DNA of 64,000 nucleotides from Hymenobacter lapidiphilus (GCF_003417065.2 NZ_QVLT01000004.1:62001-126000), one strand, 5' to 3'. Shown: positions 38,805 to 48,543, numbered from the stretch's first letter. Notes: generated by a model from the letters alone, not told the origin. Numbers and translations are program-made.

Positions 38805-41060
38805 ATGTTATTCGCCGCCGAACCCCTCGCCCCGACCATCGAATCTGCCCGCCTTGTGCTGAAGAAGTACTACGGCTACGACACGTTCCGGCCGATGCAG
38901 GAGGACATTATCAGCAACATCATGGGCGGGCAGGATACGGTGGTACTCATGCCCACCGGCGGCGGCAAAAGCGTCTGCTTCCAGGTGCCGGCCGTGGTGC
39001 AGGAAGGCGTCTGCATTGTGGTGTCGCCGCTGATAGCCCTGATGAAAGACCAGGTGGAAGCCCTGAAAGCCAACGGCATCCCGGCCGCCTACATCAACTC
39101 CAGCATCGGCGCAAGCGAGGCCAATAACATTGCCGCCGACTGCCTCAACGGCCACCTCAAGCTGCTCTACGTGAGCCCCGAGAAATTGCTCTCCGATGGC
39201 TTTCTGAGCTTTCTGAAGCGGCTTAAAGTGAGCATGTTCGCCATTGATGAAGCCCACTGCATCAGCTCCTGGGGCCATGACTTCCGGCCCGAGTACACCA
39301 AGCTGCGAATACTGCGCGAGCAGTTCCCCGAAATTCCCATCATCGCCCTCACCGCCACCGCCGACCGCCTCACCCGCCGCGACATTCAGCAGCAGCTGCG
39401 CCTGAACCGGCCCAAGGTGTTTTTGTCGAGCTTCGACCGGCCCAACCTCAACCTCATCGTGCGGCCGGGGCAGGATAGGGTGGGGGGCATTCTGGAGTTT
39501 CTGGAGCGCCACCAGGGCGAGGCGGGCATCATTTACTGCCTGAGCCGCAAGCAGTGCGAAACGCTGGCCCAGAAAATCCAGGCCAAGGGTATCAAGGCCG
39601 ACTACTACCACGCCGGCCTCACGCCCAACCAGCGCAGCGCGGTGCAGGAAGGGTTTCTCAAGGACGATTTGCAGGTAATCGTGGCTACCATCGCCTTCGG
39701 CATGGGCATCGACAAGAGCAACGTGCGCTGGGTGATTCATTACAACCTGCCCAAAAACATCGAGGGCTACTACCAGGAAATCGGCCGCGCCGGCCGCGAC
39801 GGTACGCCCGCCACGGCCCTGCTGTTCTACTCGTTTGGCGATGTAATGAGCCTGCGCGACATGCTGAGCAAGGAAAACCCCACGCTCACCCAGCTCAACC
39901 TCACCAAGCTGGAGCGCATGCAGCAGTTTGCCGAGGCCGCCGGCTGCCGCCGCCGCGTGCTGCTCAACTACTTCGGCGAAACCCTGCCCCACGACTGCGG
40001 CAACTGCGACATCTGCCGCAACCCGCCCACCACCTTCGACGGCACCGAAATAGCCCAGAAGGCCCTGTCGGCGTTGGTGCGGGGGCGCGAGCGGCTCAGC
40101 ATCAGCCTACTGATTGACGTGCTGCGCGGCATGCGCAACCAGGCCGTACTCAGCGGCGGCTTCGACCAGATAAAAACCTACGGTGCCGGCCGCGACCTGC
40201 CCTACCTCGATTGGTACAGCTATGTGCACCAGATAATCAACGACGGCCTGGTGTACATCGCCTACGAGGAAGGCTACGCGCTGAAAATCACGGACCTGGG
40301 CCGCGAGGTGCTGCTGGGCCAGCGGCCGGTTTCGATGAAGAAGTTTCAGCCCGCCGAGAAGGCCGAGAAGAAGCCCCGGGGCCGCAAAGCCGCCGCCGCC
40401 GCTTCGGCTGCTACTCCTACCTCGCGCGAAGCCCAGCTGTTTGAGGCCCTGCGCGCCCTGCGCAAGCGCATTGCCGACGAGCAGGGCGTACCGCCTTACG
40501 TCATCTTCACCGATGCCACGCTGACGGAAATGGCGGCCGAGCGGCCGGTAAACCGGGTGGCCATGCTGGGCATTTCGGGCGTGGGCATGAAGAAGTACGA
40601 CACCTACGGCGAGGCCTTCATCCGCGAGGTGCTGGCCCACGGCGGCAACCCCGCCGCCCAGGCCGAGTTCGGCGACGAGCTGCCCGCCAACCTCGACCCC
40701 GACGACCCGGGGGCGGCTCGCGCCCCGCGCAAAAAGGAGGCGAATACCGACGCCGGCTCGACCATCGACACCACCTTCCAGCTCCATCGCATGGGCCTGA
40801 GCGCCGAGGCCATTGCCGAGCGCCGGGGCCTGGCCCTGAGCACCATCCAGAGCCACTTGAGCACGCTTTATACCAACGGTGCCGACCTGCGGCTGGAAGA
40901 TTTTCTGTCGGCGCAGGACCTGGCCAACATCCAGACTGCCGTGGCCCAGCTCGGCGGCCAGCCCCTGCTGCGCGACCTGTTCGACCACCTGCGCGAAGAC
41001 TACGATTACTTCCGGCTGCGACTGGCCCAGCAGTACTTCCGGCGCCTGCGCGGCGAGTAG
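38805..41060 (+). CDS. recQ: ATP-dependent DNA helicase RecQ
   Basis: 751 aa. PTGGGKS (50-56), DEAHCISSWGHDFRPEY (from 148) and QEIGRAGRDG mark the RecQ helicase core. The zinc-binding segment has RRRVLLNYFGE and CGNCDIC (about 380-410). A winged-helix RQC follows, then an HRDC domain at about 540-615 after a Lys/Ala linker, and an extra helical C-terminal segment. Unwinds DNA 3' to 5' in repair and recombination. Confidence 0.96.
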   Translation: MLFAAEPLAPTIESARLVLKKYYGYDTFRPMQEDIISNIMGGQDTVVLMPTGGGKSVCFQVPAVVQEGVCIVVSPLIALMKDQVEALKANGIPAAYINSSIGASEANNIAADCLNGHLKLLYVSPEKLLSDGFLSFLKRLKVSMFAIDEAHCISSWGHDFRPEYTKLRILREQFPEIPIIALTATADRLTRRDIQQQLRLNRPKVFLSSFDRPNLNLIVRPGQDRVGGILEFLERHQGEAGIIYCLSRKQCETLAQKIQAKGIKADYYHAGLTPNQRSAVQEGFLKDDLQVIVATIAFGMGIDKSNVRWVIHYNLPKNIEGYYQEIGRAGRDGTPATALLFYSFGDVMSLRDMLSKENPTLTQLNLTKLERMQQFAEAAGCRRRVLLNYFGETLPHDCGNCDICRNPPTTFDGTEIAQKALSALVRGRERLSISLLIDVLRGMRNQAVLSGGFDQIKTYGAGRDLPYLDWYSYVHQIINDGLVYIAYEEGYALKITDLGREVLLGQRPVSMKKFQPAEKAEKKPRGRKAAAAASAATPTSREAQLFEALRALRKRIADEQGVPPYVIFTDATLTEMAAERPVNRVAMLGISGVGMKKYDTYGEAFIREVLAHGGNPAAQAEFGDELPANLDPDDPGAARAPRKKEANTDAGSTIDTTFQLHRMGLSAEAIAERRGLALSTIQSHLSTLYTNGADLRLEDFLSAQDLANIQTAVAQLGGQPLLRDLFDHLREDYDYFRLRLAQQYFRRLRGE

Positions 41061-41076
41061 AACAGCGGCTTGGAAC

Positions 41077-41171
41077 TGTCATTCCGAGCAGCGCGAGGAA
41101 TCTGGGGGAAGCCACTGAACAACTGCGTTCAACGGCTCCATCGAGATTCCTGGCGCTGCTCGGAATGACAA
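41077..41171. repeat. Large inverted repeat, family 1, copy e (divergent)
   Basis: CTGTCATTCCGAGCAGCGCG...GAATCT with the counterpart AGATTCCTGGCGCTGCTCGG...GACAA. The core is a variant (CCGAGCAGCGCGAGGAATCT) of the family consensus. It lies after recQ and ahead of the XRE-S24 regulator. Confidence 0.85.
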
Positions 41172-41343
41172 CCTGATGAGCCAGCACCGTTCCGCTTGAC
41201 CAAATTTCAATAGCTGACAAAGCGCAAAAATATTAGTAAAATTTTCGGCTAATTGAATTAGTATTATCGTAATGGAGTTCCTATCTTCGTGAGCCGGTCC
41301 ATACTTGCCCTTATCGTTTCGTTTTCCCGGCTCTCCCTGCGTT

Positions 41344-42162
41344 ATGATTAACACCAACCTCAAATTCTGGCGGCGCGAATTGAGCCTCACCCAGGCCCAG
41401 ATGGCCGAAAAGCTGGGCATCAAACGCTCGTTGGTGGGCGCCTACGAGGAAGGCCGGGCTGAGCCCAAGCTGGCGACCCTCGTGAACATGGCCCGCCTGT
41501 TCGGCATCACGCTCGACGCGCTGGTAACCACCGACTTTAGCAAAAAGAAGAACGCCAAAGCAGCTGCCCAGCTGCAGGCCCAGAACGCCCAGATGGCGGC
41601 CACCGACACCAGCGCCGTGTACGCGGGCGGCGGCAAGCTGCGCATCCTGGCCCTGACGGTGGACCGCGAGCAAAACGAGAACATCGAGCTGGTGCCCCAG
41701 AAGGCCGCCGCCGGCTACCTCAACGGCTACGCCGACCCCGAGTACCTGGAAGAACTGCCCAAGTTCCGGCTGCCCATGCTGGGTAGCTCGGGCACTTTCC
41801 GGGCCTTCGAAATTGCCGGCGACTCGATGCTGCCTATTGCCAGCGGCACCGTAATCGTGGGCCGTTACGTCGATGACTGGCTGAACCTCAAGGACGGTAC
41901 GCCCTGCATTATCGTCAGCAGCAAGGAAGGTATCGTGTTCAAGCGCGTCTTCAACCGCCTCAAAGACAACGCCATGCTGGCGCTGCATTCCGATAACCCG
42001 CTGTACTCGCCCTACGAAATCGACGTGGAGGACGTGGTGGAAATCTGGGAGGCCAAGGCCTATATCAGCAGCACCTTTCCCATTGCCGACCTTTCGCTGA
42101 GCCGCCTGGCCAGCATTGTGCTCGATTTGCAGCAGCAGGTTTCCACGATGAAGAAAGTGTAA
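41344..42162 (+). CDS. XRE-family regulator with S24 peptidase-like domain
   Basis: 272 aa from ATG 41344. XRE HTH at about 3-60 (LTQAQMAEKLGIKRSLVGAYEEGRAEPK), linker, then a LexA/CI-type S24 domain with GDSMLPI (probable catalytic Ser) and VFKRVF (probable Lys). Such proteins repress stress or phage genes and can self-cleave. No prophage genes are nearby, so it may be a chromosomal stress regulator. A family-1 repeat and an AT-rich stretch precede it. Confidence 0.9.
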   Translation: MINTNLKFWRRELSLTQAQMAEKLGIKRSLVGAYEEGRAEPKLATLVNMARLFGITLDALVTTDFSKKKNAKAAAQLQAQNAQMAATDTSAVYAGGGKLRILALTVDREQNENIELVPQKAAAGYLNGYADPEYLEELPKFRLPMLGSSGTFRAFEIAGDSMLPIASGTVIVGRYVDDWLNLKDGTPCIIVSSKEGIVFKRVFNRLKDNAMLALHSDNPLYSPYEIDVEDVVEIWEAKAYISSTFPIADLSLSRLASIVLDLQQQVSTMKKV

Positions 42163-42362
42163 GTGGACTGCTCCTTTGGCCCAGGTTGGCCGGGCAGTTG
42201 CCTATAAGCTGCTCCAGTAACCCGAGGTTATCTTTAAGGTACCCGTTTTCCGGCCCTGCTGCCTTCGTTGGCGGCAGGGCCGGTTCCTGATGAGCACCGT
42301 GCCTAACTTACCGGGGCGGGCTGCGTAAATCGGGACACTACTCACCTGACTCCTCTTTCCCG

Positions 42363-43082
42363 ATGCTGAAACTGATTCCTGCCACCGACCGTTACCATGC
42401 AACCCCGACCAATTGGCTGAGCAGCTATTATCTGCTCAGCTATGCCGATTACAACGACCCCAACAACGAGCACTTTGGCCCAATGCGCGCGTTCAACGAC
42501 GCGACTATTCAGGGTAAGGGCGGCTATCCGCAGCAGCCGCGCTCCGAGATGGAGATTGTGACGCTGGTACTCGACGGCGAGCTGCAGCACAACGACACGG
42601 TAGGCAACCGCGGAACCATTAAAAAAGGCGATGCGCAGCGTATTACGGCCGGTACAGGTCTGGCTCATGCCGAGATGAACGCCACCGACACGCCCACGCA
42701 TATCTTCCAGATATGGCTGCTACCCAGCCAGAGCGGCCTGGCTCCCTGCTACGAGCAGAAAGATGTCAATCTGTTTGATACCAGCAACAAGCTGGTTCCG
42801 GTGGCCTCGGGCCAGAAAGTACTTGAAGACCTGCTGTACATCAATTCCAACAGCACTATTTACTGGTGCAACCTCGATGCCGACGAGACGGTGCGCTTTA
42901 AAACCTTTCCTATCCGGAATACTTTCATTTACGTGCTCGAGGGGCAGCTTTTTGTCAACGGCCTCGATGTAGGCACCAGCGACCAACTGCGGGCTACCGA
43001 TGAGCATGTACTTGAGATTCAGGCAACGGTCGATGCCCGCTTTGTGCTGCTCGACCTGCCGGTTTCTCCGGCTAACTACTAA
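42363..43082 (+). CDS. Pirin family protein
   Basis: 239 aa, two cupin-like halves. The N-terminal half has FGPMRAFNDATIQGKGGYPQQPRSEMEIVTLVLDGELQHNDTVGN and GTGLAHAEMN, typical of YhaK-like pirins. Some metal-binding His residues of classical pirin are replaced (PRSEMEIV), so quercetinase-like activity is uncertain. It lies 9 bp before the GAF gene on the same strand. Confidence 0.9.
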   Translation: MLKLIPATDRYHATPTNWLSSYYLLSYADYNDPNNEHFGPMRAFNDATIQGKGGYPQQPRSEMEIVTLVLDGELQHNDTVGNRGTIKKGDAQRITAGTGLAHAEMNATDTPTHIFQIWLLPSQSGLAPCYEQKDVNLFDTSNKLVPVASGQKVLEDLLYINSNSTIYWCNLDADETVRFKTFPIRNTFIYVLEGQLFVNGLDVGTSDQLRATDEHVLEIQATVDARFVLLDLPVSPANY

Positions 43083-43091
43083 CTTCACTGC

Positions 43092-43808
43092 ATGAGCATT
43101 TCCTTTCCCGATAGCCTGATTCCAGCCGATGAGGCTGCCCGGCTGCGGGCCCTGCACCTTTACCAGATTGCGAATACACCCCCTGAGCCCATTTTTGACG
43201 AGTACGTGGCATGGGCAGCGCAGCTGTTCAGTACACCCATTGCGATAATTTCCCTGGTCGATGAAGAGCACGTCTGGTTTAAGGCAGTGGCCGGAGTTGA
43301 TGACCTGACAGAGATGCCCCGCAACTCCAGCCTTTGTTCGGCTGCTATCCTGGTCGATGTGCCTATCGTTACCTCCGACTATTCGCCCGACAGTTGTCAG
43401 ATCATCAAACCAGATGTGGCTTTGCAGATGGGCCTGAGTTTCTATGCCGGCGCGGCTCTACGTACGCCCGACGGCTCACGCATCGGCATGATGGCCGTTA
43501 TCGGGCGGGAGGAGCGGACCCTATCGGAGGCGGAAGAGGAAGTGTTGAAGCACTTGTCGGTACTCGTCAGCCGCACCATTGAACTGCGGTTCCAGTATCT
43601 GCAAGCCCAGCACAACGCCGATTGGGAGGCCGCTCAGCGCGAGCTTTCCATTACCCTCGATGACAATGCGACGCTCACCCGCTACCTGATGGCCCGCAAC
43701 AACGGCCTCAACCTCAACGACCCCGGGATTCATACTCTCGTGCTTGCCCGCATGGCCGGTATGAACAAAGTTCTGGACCGCCGGATAGGTGAAAACGACG
43801 CGCAGTAG
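43092..43808 (+). CDS. GAF-domain protein
   Basis: 238 aa, soluble. GAF domain at about 25-165 (FDEYVAWAAQLFSTPIAIISLVDEEHVWFKAVAG, SLCSAAIL, FYAGAALRTPDG, IGMMAVI), followed by a helical tail (EVLKHLSVLVSRTIELR and coiled region). It has no kinase or output domain, so it may sense a small ligand and signal by protein contact. It probably shares an operon with the pirin gene 9 bp upstream. Confidence 0.88.
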   Translation: MSISFPDSLIPADEAARLRALHLYQIANTPPEPIFDEYVAWAAQLFSTPIAIISLVDEEHVWFKAVAGVDDLTEMPRNSSLCSAAILVDVPIVTSDYSPDSCQIIKPDVALQMGLSFYAGAALRTPDGSRIGMMAVIGREERTLSEAEEEVLKHLSVLVSRTIELRFQYLQAQHNADWEAAQRELSITLDDNATLTRYLMARNNGLNLNDPGIHTLVLARMAGMNKVLDRRIGENDAQ

Positions 43809-43831
43809 CAACCAGTTGCTGTGCGCTACCG

Positions 43832-43865
43832 AAAAAAGACTGCTCCTCTCGGGCAGTCTTTTTTT
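43832..43865 (+). terminator. Rho-independent terminator after the GAF gene
   Basis: AAAAAAGACTGC / GCAGTCTTTTTTT with a 9-nt loop, 23 bp past the stop codon; also usable by the convergent esterase gene. Confidence 0.9.
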
Positions 43866-43884
43866 GATGATACCTGACTTCAGT

Positions 43885-44751
43885 CTACTTCTTTGAGAGG
43901 CTGGGCGAAAATACGGCCCGCAGACCCAGCAGTGCGGCCGGATGGTAAATTGTCTGATGTGTTTCGAGGGGGAGTGAAAGGGCCATAACAGTGAGCCGCG
44001 GGTTGGCGGCCTGCTGCAGTATAACGCCCAGCTCCCGGGTTGCGCGGGCAATATCGGGCTGGCTGCTGGCGGCCATGTACAGCACTTTGGGCGGGCCTTT
44101 ATACTGGCGCGCAAAATCCGGGGCAGTTTGCAGCAAGCGCTCCTTGTTCCACCACAGGCTGGGGTCGAAGGCCAGGTAAGTATCGAATAAATCGGGCTCG
44201 GCGAGCAGTGTTTCCACCACAAACAGCCCGGCCAGCGACTCGCCAATGATGGCTTTTTCGGTCGTTACGCGGTAGCGCTTCGCCACTTCGGGCATCAGTT
44301 CCTGGCGCAGAAACTGCCGGAAAGCTGCCGAACCGCCTACCCGTGGGGCTATTTTGCGGTCCTGCGGATCGGTGGTGGGGCCGGTCAGGTCGCGGCGGCG
44401 TTCGGTGTTCTCGATGCCCACCAGCAGAAAGGGCCGCATAGTGCCGTTGCCCACCAGCACCTGTACCAACCCCGCCACGTGCAGAAAATCCTCTGCCATA
44501 CCACCATCAGGCATGTAAAGTACCGGTAGCGCAGCCCGCGCCGAATCGGGCGGGCCCGGGGGCATGTACACGTTGATGCGCCGGGTTTCGCCCAGCACCC
44601 GCGAGGCCAACGTAAACGTCTGGCCAATGGCGAGCGGGGTGGCCGGGGCCAGCTGCTGCTGCGCCGTTGCGGACAAGGCGCAGCCCAGAGCCACCAGCAA
44701 CAGCAAAAGCGCCAGCTGGCCGCGGGCCGCGAAAGGGCAGGAGTGTTGCAT
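43885..44751 (-). CDS. Secreted alpha/beta-hydrolase esterase (Fes/IroE type)
   Basis: About 288 aa. A signal peptide near MQHSCPFAARGQLALLLLLVALGCALSATAQ (ATG 44751; ATG 44769 is also possible). Putative esterase fold: RRINVYMPPG, LPVLYMPDGG, and the nucleophile elbow GESLAGLFVVE. Family members hydrolyse esters such as ferri-siderophores or acylated sugars. Divergent or nearby iron genes are absent, so the substrate is open. Confidence 0.85.
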   Translation of the reverse strand: MQHSCPFAARGQLALLLLLVALGCALSATAQQQLAPATPLAIGQTFTLASRVLGETRRINVYMPPGPPDSARAALPVLYMPDGGMAEDFLHVAGLVQVLVGNGTMRPFLLVGIENTERRRDLTGPTTDPQDRKIAPRVGGSAAFRQFLRQELMPEVAKRYRVTTEKAIIGESLAGLFVVETLLAEPDLFDTYLAFDPSLWWNKERLLQTAPDFARQYKGPPKVLYMAASSQPDIARATRELGVILQQAANPRLTVMALSLPLETHQTIYHPAALLGLRAVFSPSLSKK

Positions 44752-44798
44752 GACGTGGGCAAAAAGCACGGTCTGGCAAAGCGGCCAGACCGTGGGAA

Positions 44799-46649
44799 TT
44801 ACATGGTGTACTTGCGGCCCTTGTTCTTCTCCTTGAGGTAAGCCATCAGCGGCTGGAAGTACTCGACCATGGCGCGGGCCGAGAGGTCCTCGCCGGTTTT
44901 CTCCTTCAGCACCGTGCGCCAGTCCTTGCTCGCACCGGGCCGCATAATGTCGGCCAGGAATGTGCCGACCTCCTTGCTTCCGTAGTAGTTGGTAGCGTGC
45001 GGGTCCTGCTTGAGGATATTTTTGGCAATGTGGTCGTGGAGCTGGAACAGGATGACGTAGCTCAGGGCGTAGTCGTAGTACTGGGCCGGGTCGTCGTTTA
45101 TGTGGGTTTTGGTGGCCGGGTCGAGGTACTGCTCACCGCGGGCCGTGGGCGGCACAATGCCCTGATACTGCTTGGCCAGCTCCCACCAGCGGGCATTCAG
45201 CTGGTCGGCGGACAGGTTGTCGGCGTAGAAGCTGTTCTCCCACTCGCTCATCACGCCCGAGGCAAACGGAATAAACACCACCGACCCCAGCGCCTCTTTC
45301 AGCAACGACTGCATCTCGTCGGTTTTCACCTTGGGGTCAATCAGCCCCAGGCCGGCCAGAAACGGCTTTTGGCGAGCCGCCAGGCCCATCAGGCTGCCCA
45401 TGGCCTCGTGGTAGGCGCGGTTGGCGCCGCCGCGCAGCAGCACCGGCACTTCGGGGTTGGTGTAGCTGAGGTAATAGTAAATGTGGCCCAGCTCGTGGTG
45501 CGTGGTTTCGTACCACTCGGTGTTGGGCTCCACGCTCATCAGGCTGCGCACGTCCTGCTCCAGGTTCATGTGCCAGGCCGAGGCGTGGTTGTTCTTCTTG
45601 TAATCAACCCCCTTGGGCAGCGGGTACAGGCTGGATTTCTCGTAGAACACCGGCGGCAGCGCCGGGAAACCCAGGCTTTGGTAAAAGCGCTCAGCCTGCT
45701 GCACCTGCCACTCGGCGCCTTTTTTGGCCAGCACCGGATCGAGGTCGAGGCCCTTCACGTCCACCATGCTGCTCCAGTCCTGGCCCCAGCGGTTGGGCAG
45801 CCACGAGGCCGGCAGGTAGTCGGGCACCTTCTTCACGCCGTATTGTTTGGCCAGTTCGTAGCGGGCGTAGGTGTGCAGCTCGCGGTAGAGCGGACGCAGC
45901 TCGTCGTTGAGCTGGCGTACCAGCGTCATCATCTCCTGCCGGTTCAGGCCGTAGTCGGAGGCCTGGTAGGTGAAGTAGTCGGGGTAGCCCAGGGCCTGCA
46001 CCGTCTGGTTGCGCAGGTTGCGCAGGTTCAGCAGGCCGGGCTTCAGCGTCGGCCCTATTTCCTTGCTGGCCTCCCAAAGCTTTTGCCGCCGGGCGGGGTT
46101 CTTCTCCTTGCGCAGCAACTCATCGAGGTCGTTGGTGGTTACCGACTTGCCCTGGTATTTATAGTCGAAGCCGTAGAGCTTTTCGGTCTGTTGGGTTTCG
46201 GCCTTAATGCGGGTCTTCACCACGTCGGCAATTGTCTGGGGCGAATTGGCAGCGTTGTAAAGGGCCGCTTCGAGCTGCTTCACCTGCAAACCGGTTAGCT
46301 CGGCTTTGTGCTCCAGCAGCTGGCGCAGGCGGGTAATGTTTTCGGTAGAGCCGGTAAAAGCTGCCATCCGCTCGTTGGCGCGGGCCGTGGCCCCAGCGTT
46401 GGCTGTATCGCCGGGTACAATATGGATGTTGGAGCGCCACTCGGCCTCGGCCGAGGCGGTGTACAGGCGCTGGTATTCGCCCGAATAATAGTCGAGGTAA
46501 GTTTGGGCCAGCGCCGGCCAGTTGGGCGCGGCTGCCACGGCGGGCTGCTCGGCAGCAGGCGGCGCGATAACGACGGGCGCTTTGGCAGTGGGGGCGCAGG
46601 CGGTGAGCAGCGCGGCAGCAGTGAGAACAGGGAGGAAGGTTCTTTTCAT
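44799..46649 (-). CDS. M2-family peptidyl-dipeptidase, lipoprotein
   Basis: 616 aa from ATG 46649. Lipoprotein signal ending LLTACAPT. The M2 (angiotensin-converting enzyme-like) zinc site is HHELGHIYYYLSY at about 383-395, with the third ligand Glu in HEAMGSLMGL. The C-terminal part matches M2 length (GASKDWRTVLKEKTGEDLS). It should remove dipeptides from peptide C-termini at the cell envelope. First in-frame GTG at 46655 adds only two residues. Confidence 0.94.
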   Translation of the reverse strand: MKRTFLPVLTAAALLTACAPTAKAPVVIAPPAAEQPAVAAAPNWPALAQTYLDYYSGEYQRLYTASAEAEWRSNIHIVPGDTANAGATARANERMAAFTGSTENITRLRQLLEHKAELTGLQVKQLEAALYNAANSPQTIADVVKTRIKAETQQTEKLYGFDYKYQGKSVTTNDLDELLRKEKNPARRQKLWEASKEIGPTLKPGLLNLRNLRNQTVQALGYPDYFTYQASDYGLNRQEMMTLVRQLNDELRPLYRELHTYARYELAKQYGVKKVPDYLPASWLPNRWGQDWSSMVDVKGLDLDPVLAKKGAEWQVQQAERFYQSLGFPALPPVFYEKSSLYPLPKGVDYKKNNHASAWHMNLEQDVRSLMSVEPNTEWYETTHHELGHIYYYLSYTNPEVPVLLRGGANRAYHEAMGSLMGLAARQKPFLAGLGLIDPKVKTDEMQSLLKEALGSVVFIPFASGVMSEWENSFYADNLSADQLNARWWELAKQYQGIVPPTARGEQYLDPATKTHINDDPAQYYDYALSYVILFQLHDHIAKNILKQDPHATNYYGSKEVGTFLADIMRPGASKDWRTVLKEKTGEDLSARAMVEYFQPLMAYLKEKNKGRKYTM

Positions 46650-46693
46650 CACCACAAATTAGCCCCATTCGAGTTAAGTCCGTCGAGCCGGGC

Positions 46694-47173
46694 TTATCCC
46701 TCCATAGGAGCAGCAGGAACTAATCCGTTGTAAAAAGCCTCGAAACTGGGTGCAATCAGCATTTCAACCGCGTCATCGGCATCAATCCACAGGACAGTAG
46801 GCTCTGTGCTGGTGCGGTAGTCGAGCGTGACCCACCAGTGGCCTTCGCCCCACAGGAGGACCTGCCGCTCGGGCAGGTCCCATTCCTCGGTCATGTAAGC
46901 CGTATCAAGGATGTTCAGGTTCGATTTCAGGCCCTCATCGGTTACGATGCCGAATAGCTCATGCATTCTCACGCGGTTCTCCCTCCAGGGAGCCTGAGGC
47001 ATGGGGAAGTCGAAGGTGTTGGTCGAGCCGCCGTTCTGCAGCCGCAGTAGCGCTACCAACAGCGGCGGCAGTTGCACATCCAGCAGCTTTTCTGCGGTGC
47101 GTAGCATCTCGTCGGTCAGTGGTGGGTTTTTGGGGTTGTTGGTATCCCAAAAAGCGTGGAGGTCGATAGCCAT
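46694..47173 (-). CDS. SUKH/SMI1-KNR4 family protein
   Basis: 159 aa. Typical SUKH-1 signatures: an N-terminal helix with LTDEMLRTAEKLLDVQLPPLLVALLRLQNGG, FGIV, and a C-terminal LIAPSFEAFYNGLV. SUKH proteins are immunity proteins of polymorphic toxins or general protein-interaction modules. No toxin gene lies next to it, so it is an orphan. It belongs to a minus-strand row with mtfA upstream and the peptidase downstream. Confidence 0.88.
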   Translation of the reverse strand: MAIDLHAFWDTNNPKNPPLTDEMLRTAEKLLDVQLPPLLVALLRLQNGGSTNTFDFPMPQAPWRENRVRMHELFGIVTDEGLKSNLNILDTAYMTEEWDLPERQVLLWGEGHWWVTLDYRTSTEPTVLWIDADDAVEMLIAPSFEAFYNGLVPAAPMEG

Positions 47174-47195
47174 AGTGTAGCTGTTAATTAAAGAA

Positions 47196-48137
47196 TTAAA
47201 CTGCTGCCTCCTGCCCTAAGTGGCAGTCCTTGTACTTTTTGCCGCTACCGCAGGGGCAGGGTGAGTTACGGCCGAATTTGCGGCGGCTCCTGAGCGTCTT
47301 CAGCCACTCGCGTGGGTCGGTGGCGCGGCGCAGGAAACGGCTTTTGGGGTTTTGGCGGAAGGCCAGCAGCAACAGGCCGTATAGCTCGGGGTGGTGCTCC
47401 TGCAGCTTCTCGGGCTTCTCGAAGAAGTACTCCGTCACGACGGCAAAAAACTCGGCCTCGTTGGTGCCCGCGTAGTTGTTGATTTCGGAGTTGCCGGCCC
47501 GGATGGCCTCGATTTCGCGCTGCATCACGGCCTCCCACTCGGGGCGCAGGGCGGCGGGCAGGGTCAGGCCGGGCACTCCGTCAATCACGCCGTCGGCCTC
47601 ATCAAGCAAGTGAGCAAACTCATGGATACCCACGTTCTGGCGGTCGAGCGAATCCTGGAAGCCGCGCTCCAGGGAGGTTTTCGACAGGCGCATGTAGTGG
47701 GAAGTCTGGAAGCCCTGCACGCTGCCGAGCAGGGTGCCTTCGAGGCCCACGTACTCCTTATTGGGGTCGCGCTGCAGCGTCCAGGCGTCGGGCACTACCA
47801 GCACCTCGCTCAGGTTGCCATATTCCCAATCGGGAAAGCCAAACACCGGAATAATGGCCGAGGCGGCCACCAGCAGCCGGGTGGCATCGTCCAGCTCGGT
47901 CTGCACGCCCGTTACGCGGGTCTGGGCCAGAAACAGCTGCACGCGCTTCTCGAAGCGTACTCTGTCGATTTCGGTGAGCGACAAGTAGAAGGCCACCCGC
48001 TCGCTAAGCACCTGCCGCCAGGCCGCCGGGAACTCTTTGGCCAGGGCCACCTTTTTCAGGCGCGCGTCCTGGGTGAGGTAACGGTAGAAAAAGAAGCCCA
48101 CCAGGGCCATCAGCGCAAAAAAGAACAGATAAGGCAT
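47196..48137 (-). CDS. mtfA: MtfA-type zinc peptidase with C-terminal SEC-C motif
   Basis: 313 aa. N-terminal membrane helix (YLFFFALMALVGFFFYRYL), peptidase domain with the HEFAHLLDEADG zinc site at about 171, and a SEC-C tail CPCGSGKKYKDCHL at about 297-310. MtfA in E. coli binds Mlc and affects glucose uptake; the SEC-C zinc motif and membrane helix are extra features. It is 23 bp upstream of the SUKH gene on the same strand. Confidence 0.88.
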   Translation of the reverse strand: MPYLFFFALMALVGFFFYRYLTQDARLKKVALAKEFPAAWRQVLSERVAFYLSLTEIDRVRFEKRVQLFLAQTRVTGVQTELDDATRLLVAASAIIPVFGFPDWEYGNLSEVLVVPDAWTLQRDPNKEYVGLEGTLLGSVQGFQTSHYMRLSKTSLERGFQDSLDRQNVGIHEFAHLLDEADGVIDGVPGLTLPAALRPEWEAVMQREIEAIRAGNSEINNYAGTNEAEFFAVVTEYFFEKPEKLQEHHPELYGLLLLAFRQNPKSRFLRRATDPREWLKTLRSRRKFGRNSPCPCGSGKKYKDCHLGQEAAV

Positions 48138-48194
48138 GAGGCGCTAAACGGCCGGCGGCCCACCAGGGTTGGGCGCTATACGGCTTCGGGCTAC

Positions 48195-48524
48195 TTACAC
48201 CTCCACGGCCAGGTGTTCGCGCACACGCTCCCGCAGCAAATCCACCAGCAGTGGGTCCATAAACTGAAATTTATCAGCAATGCGCAGGTTGATGACCCTT
48301 TTGCCCGCCAGCTCGGGGCCAAACTTCTGCCGCAGGATGTCGGCGTGGCGGCGCTCCATTACCAGCACTACATCGGCCCAACCCAAATGCCCAGCTGTTA
48401 CGCGCACTCTGGCCCCCGGCTCGGTGCCGGCCGAGCGGGCCTGGCAGTTCGGGTGCTGCTCAAGCATCCCTTCGGCCGTGAGGCTGCGCCAGCGGTTCTG
48501 GCTACAGATAAATAGGAGCTTCAC
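48195..48524 (-). CDS. Low-molecular-weight protein tyrosine phosphatase-like protein
   Basis: 109 aa, N-terminal FICSQNRWRS with the Cx5R(S) phosphatase loop (Cys7), then WADVVLVMERRHADIL and a short C-terminus. Likely dephosphorylates phosphotyrosine or a small substrate. Start is GTG: an in-frame stop lies five codons upstream and no ATG is available. It is 19 bp from the upstream FHS permease and probably co-transcribed. Confidence 0.88.
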   Translation of the reverse strand: MKLLFICSQNRWRSLTAEGMLEQHPNCQARSAGTEPGARVRVTAGHLGWADVVLVMERRHADILRQKFGPELAGKRVINLRIADKFQFMDPLLVDLLRERVREHLAVEV

Positions 48525-48543
48525 ACGGTCAGTAGTTTAATGC

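Noticed and set aside
46694..47173. Polymorphic toxin-immunity locus around the SUKH gene
   Set aside because: Neighbours are a peptidase and MtfA; no toxin domain or Rhs/secretion module is present.
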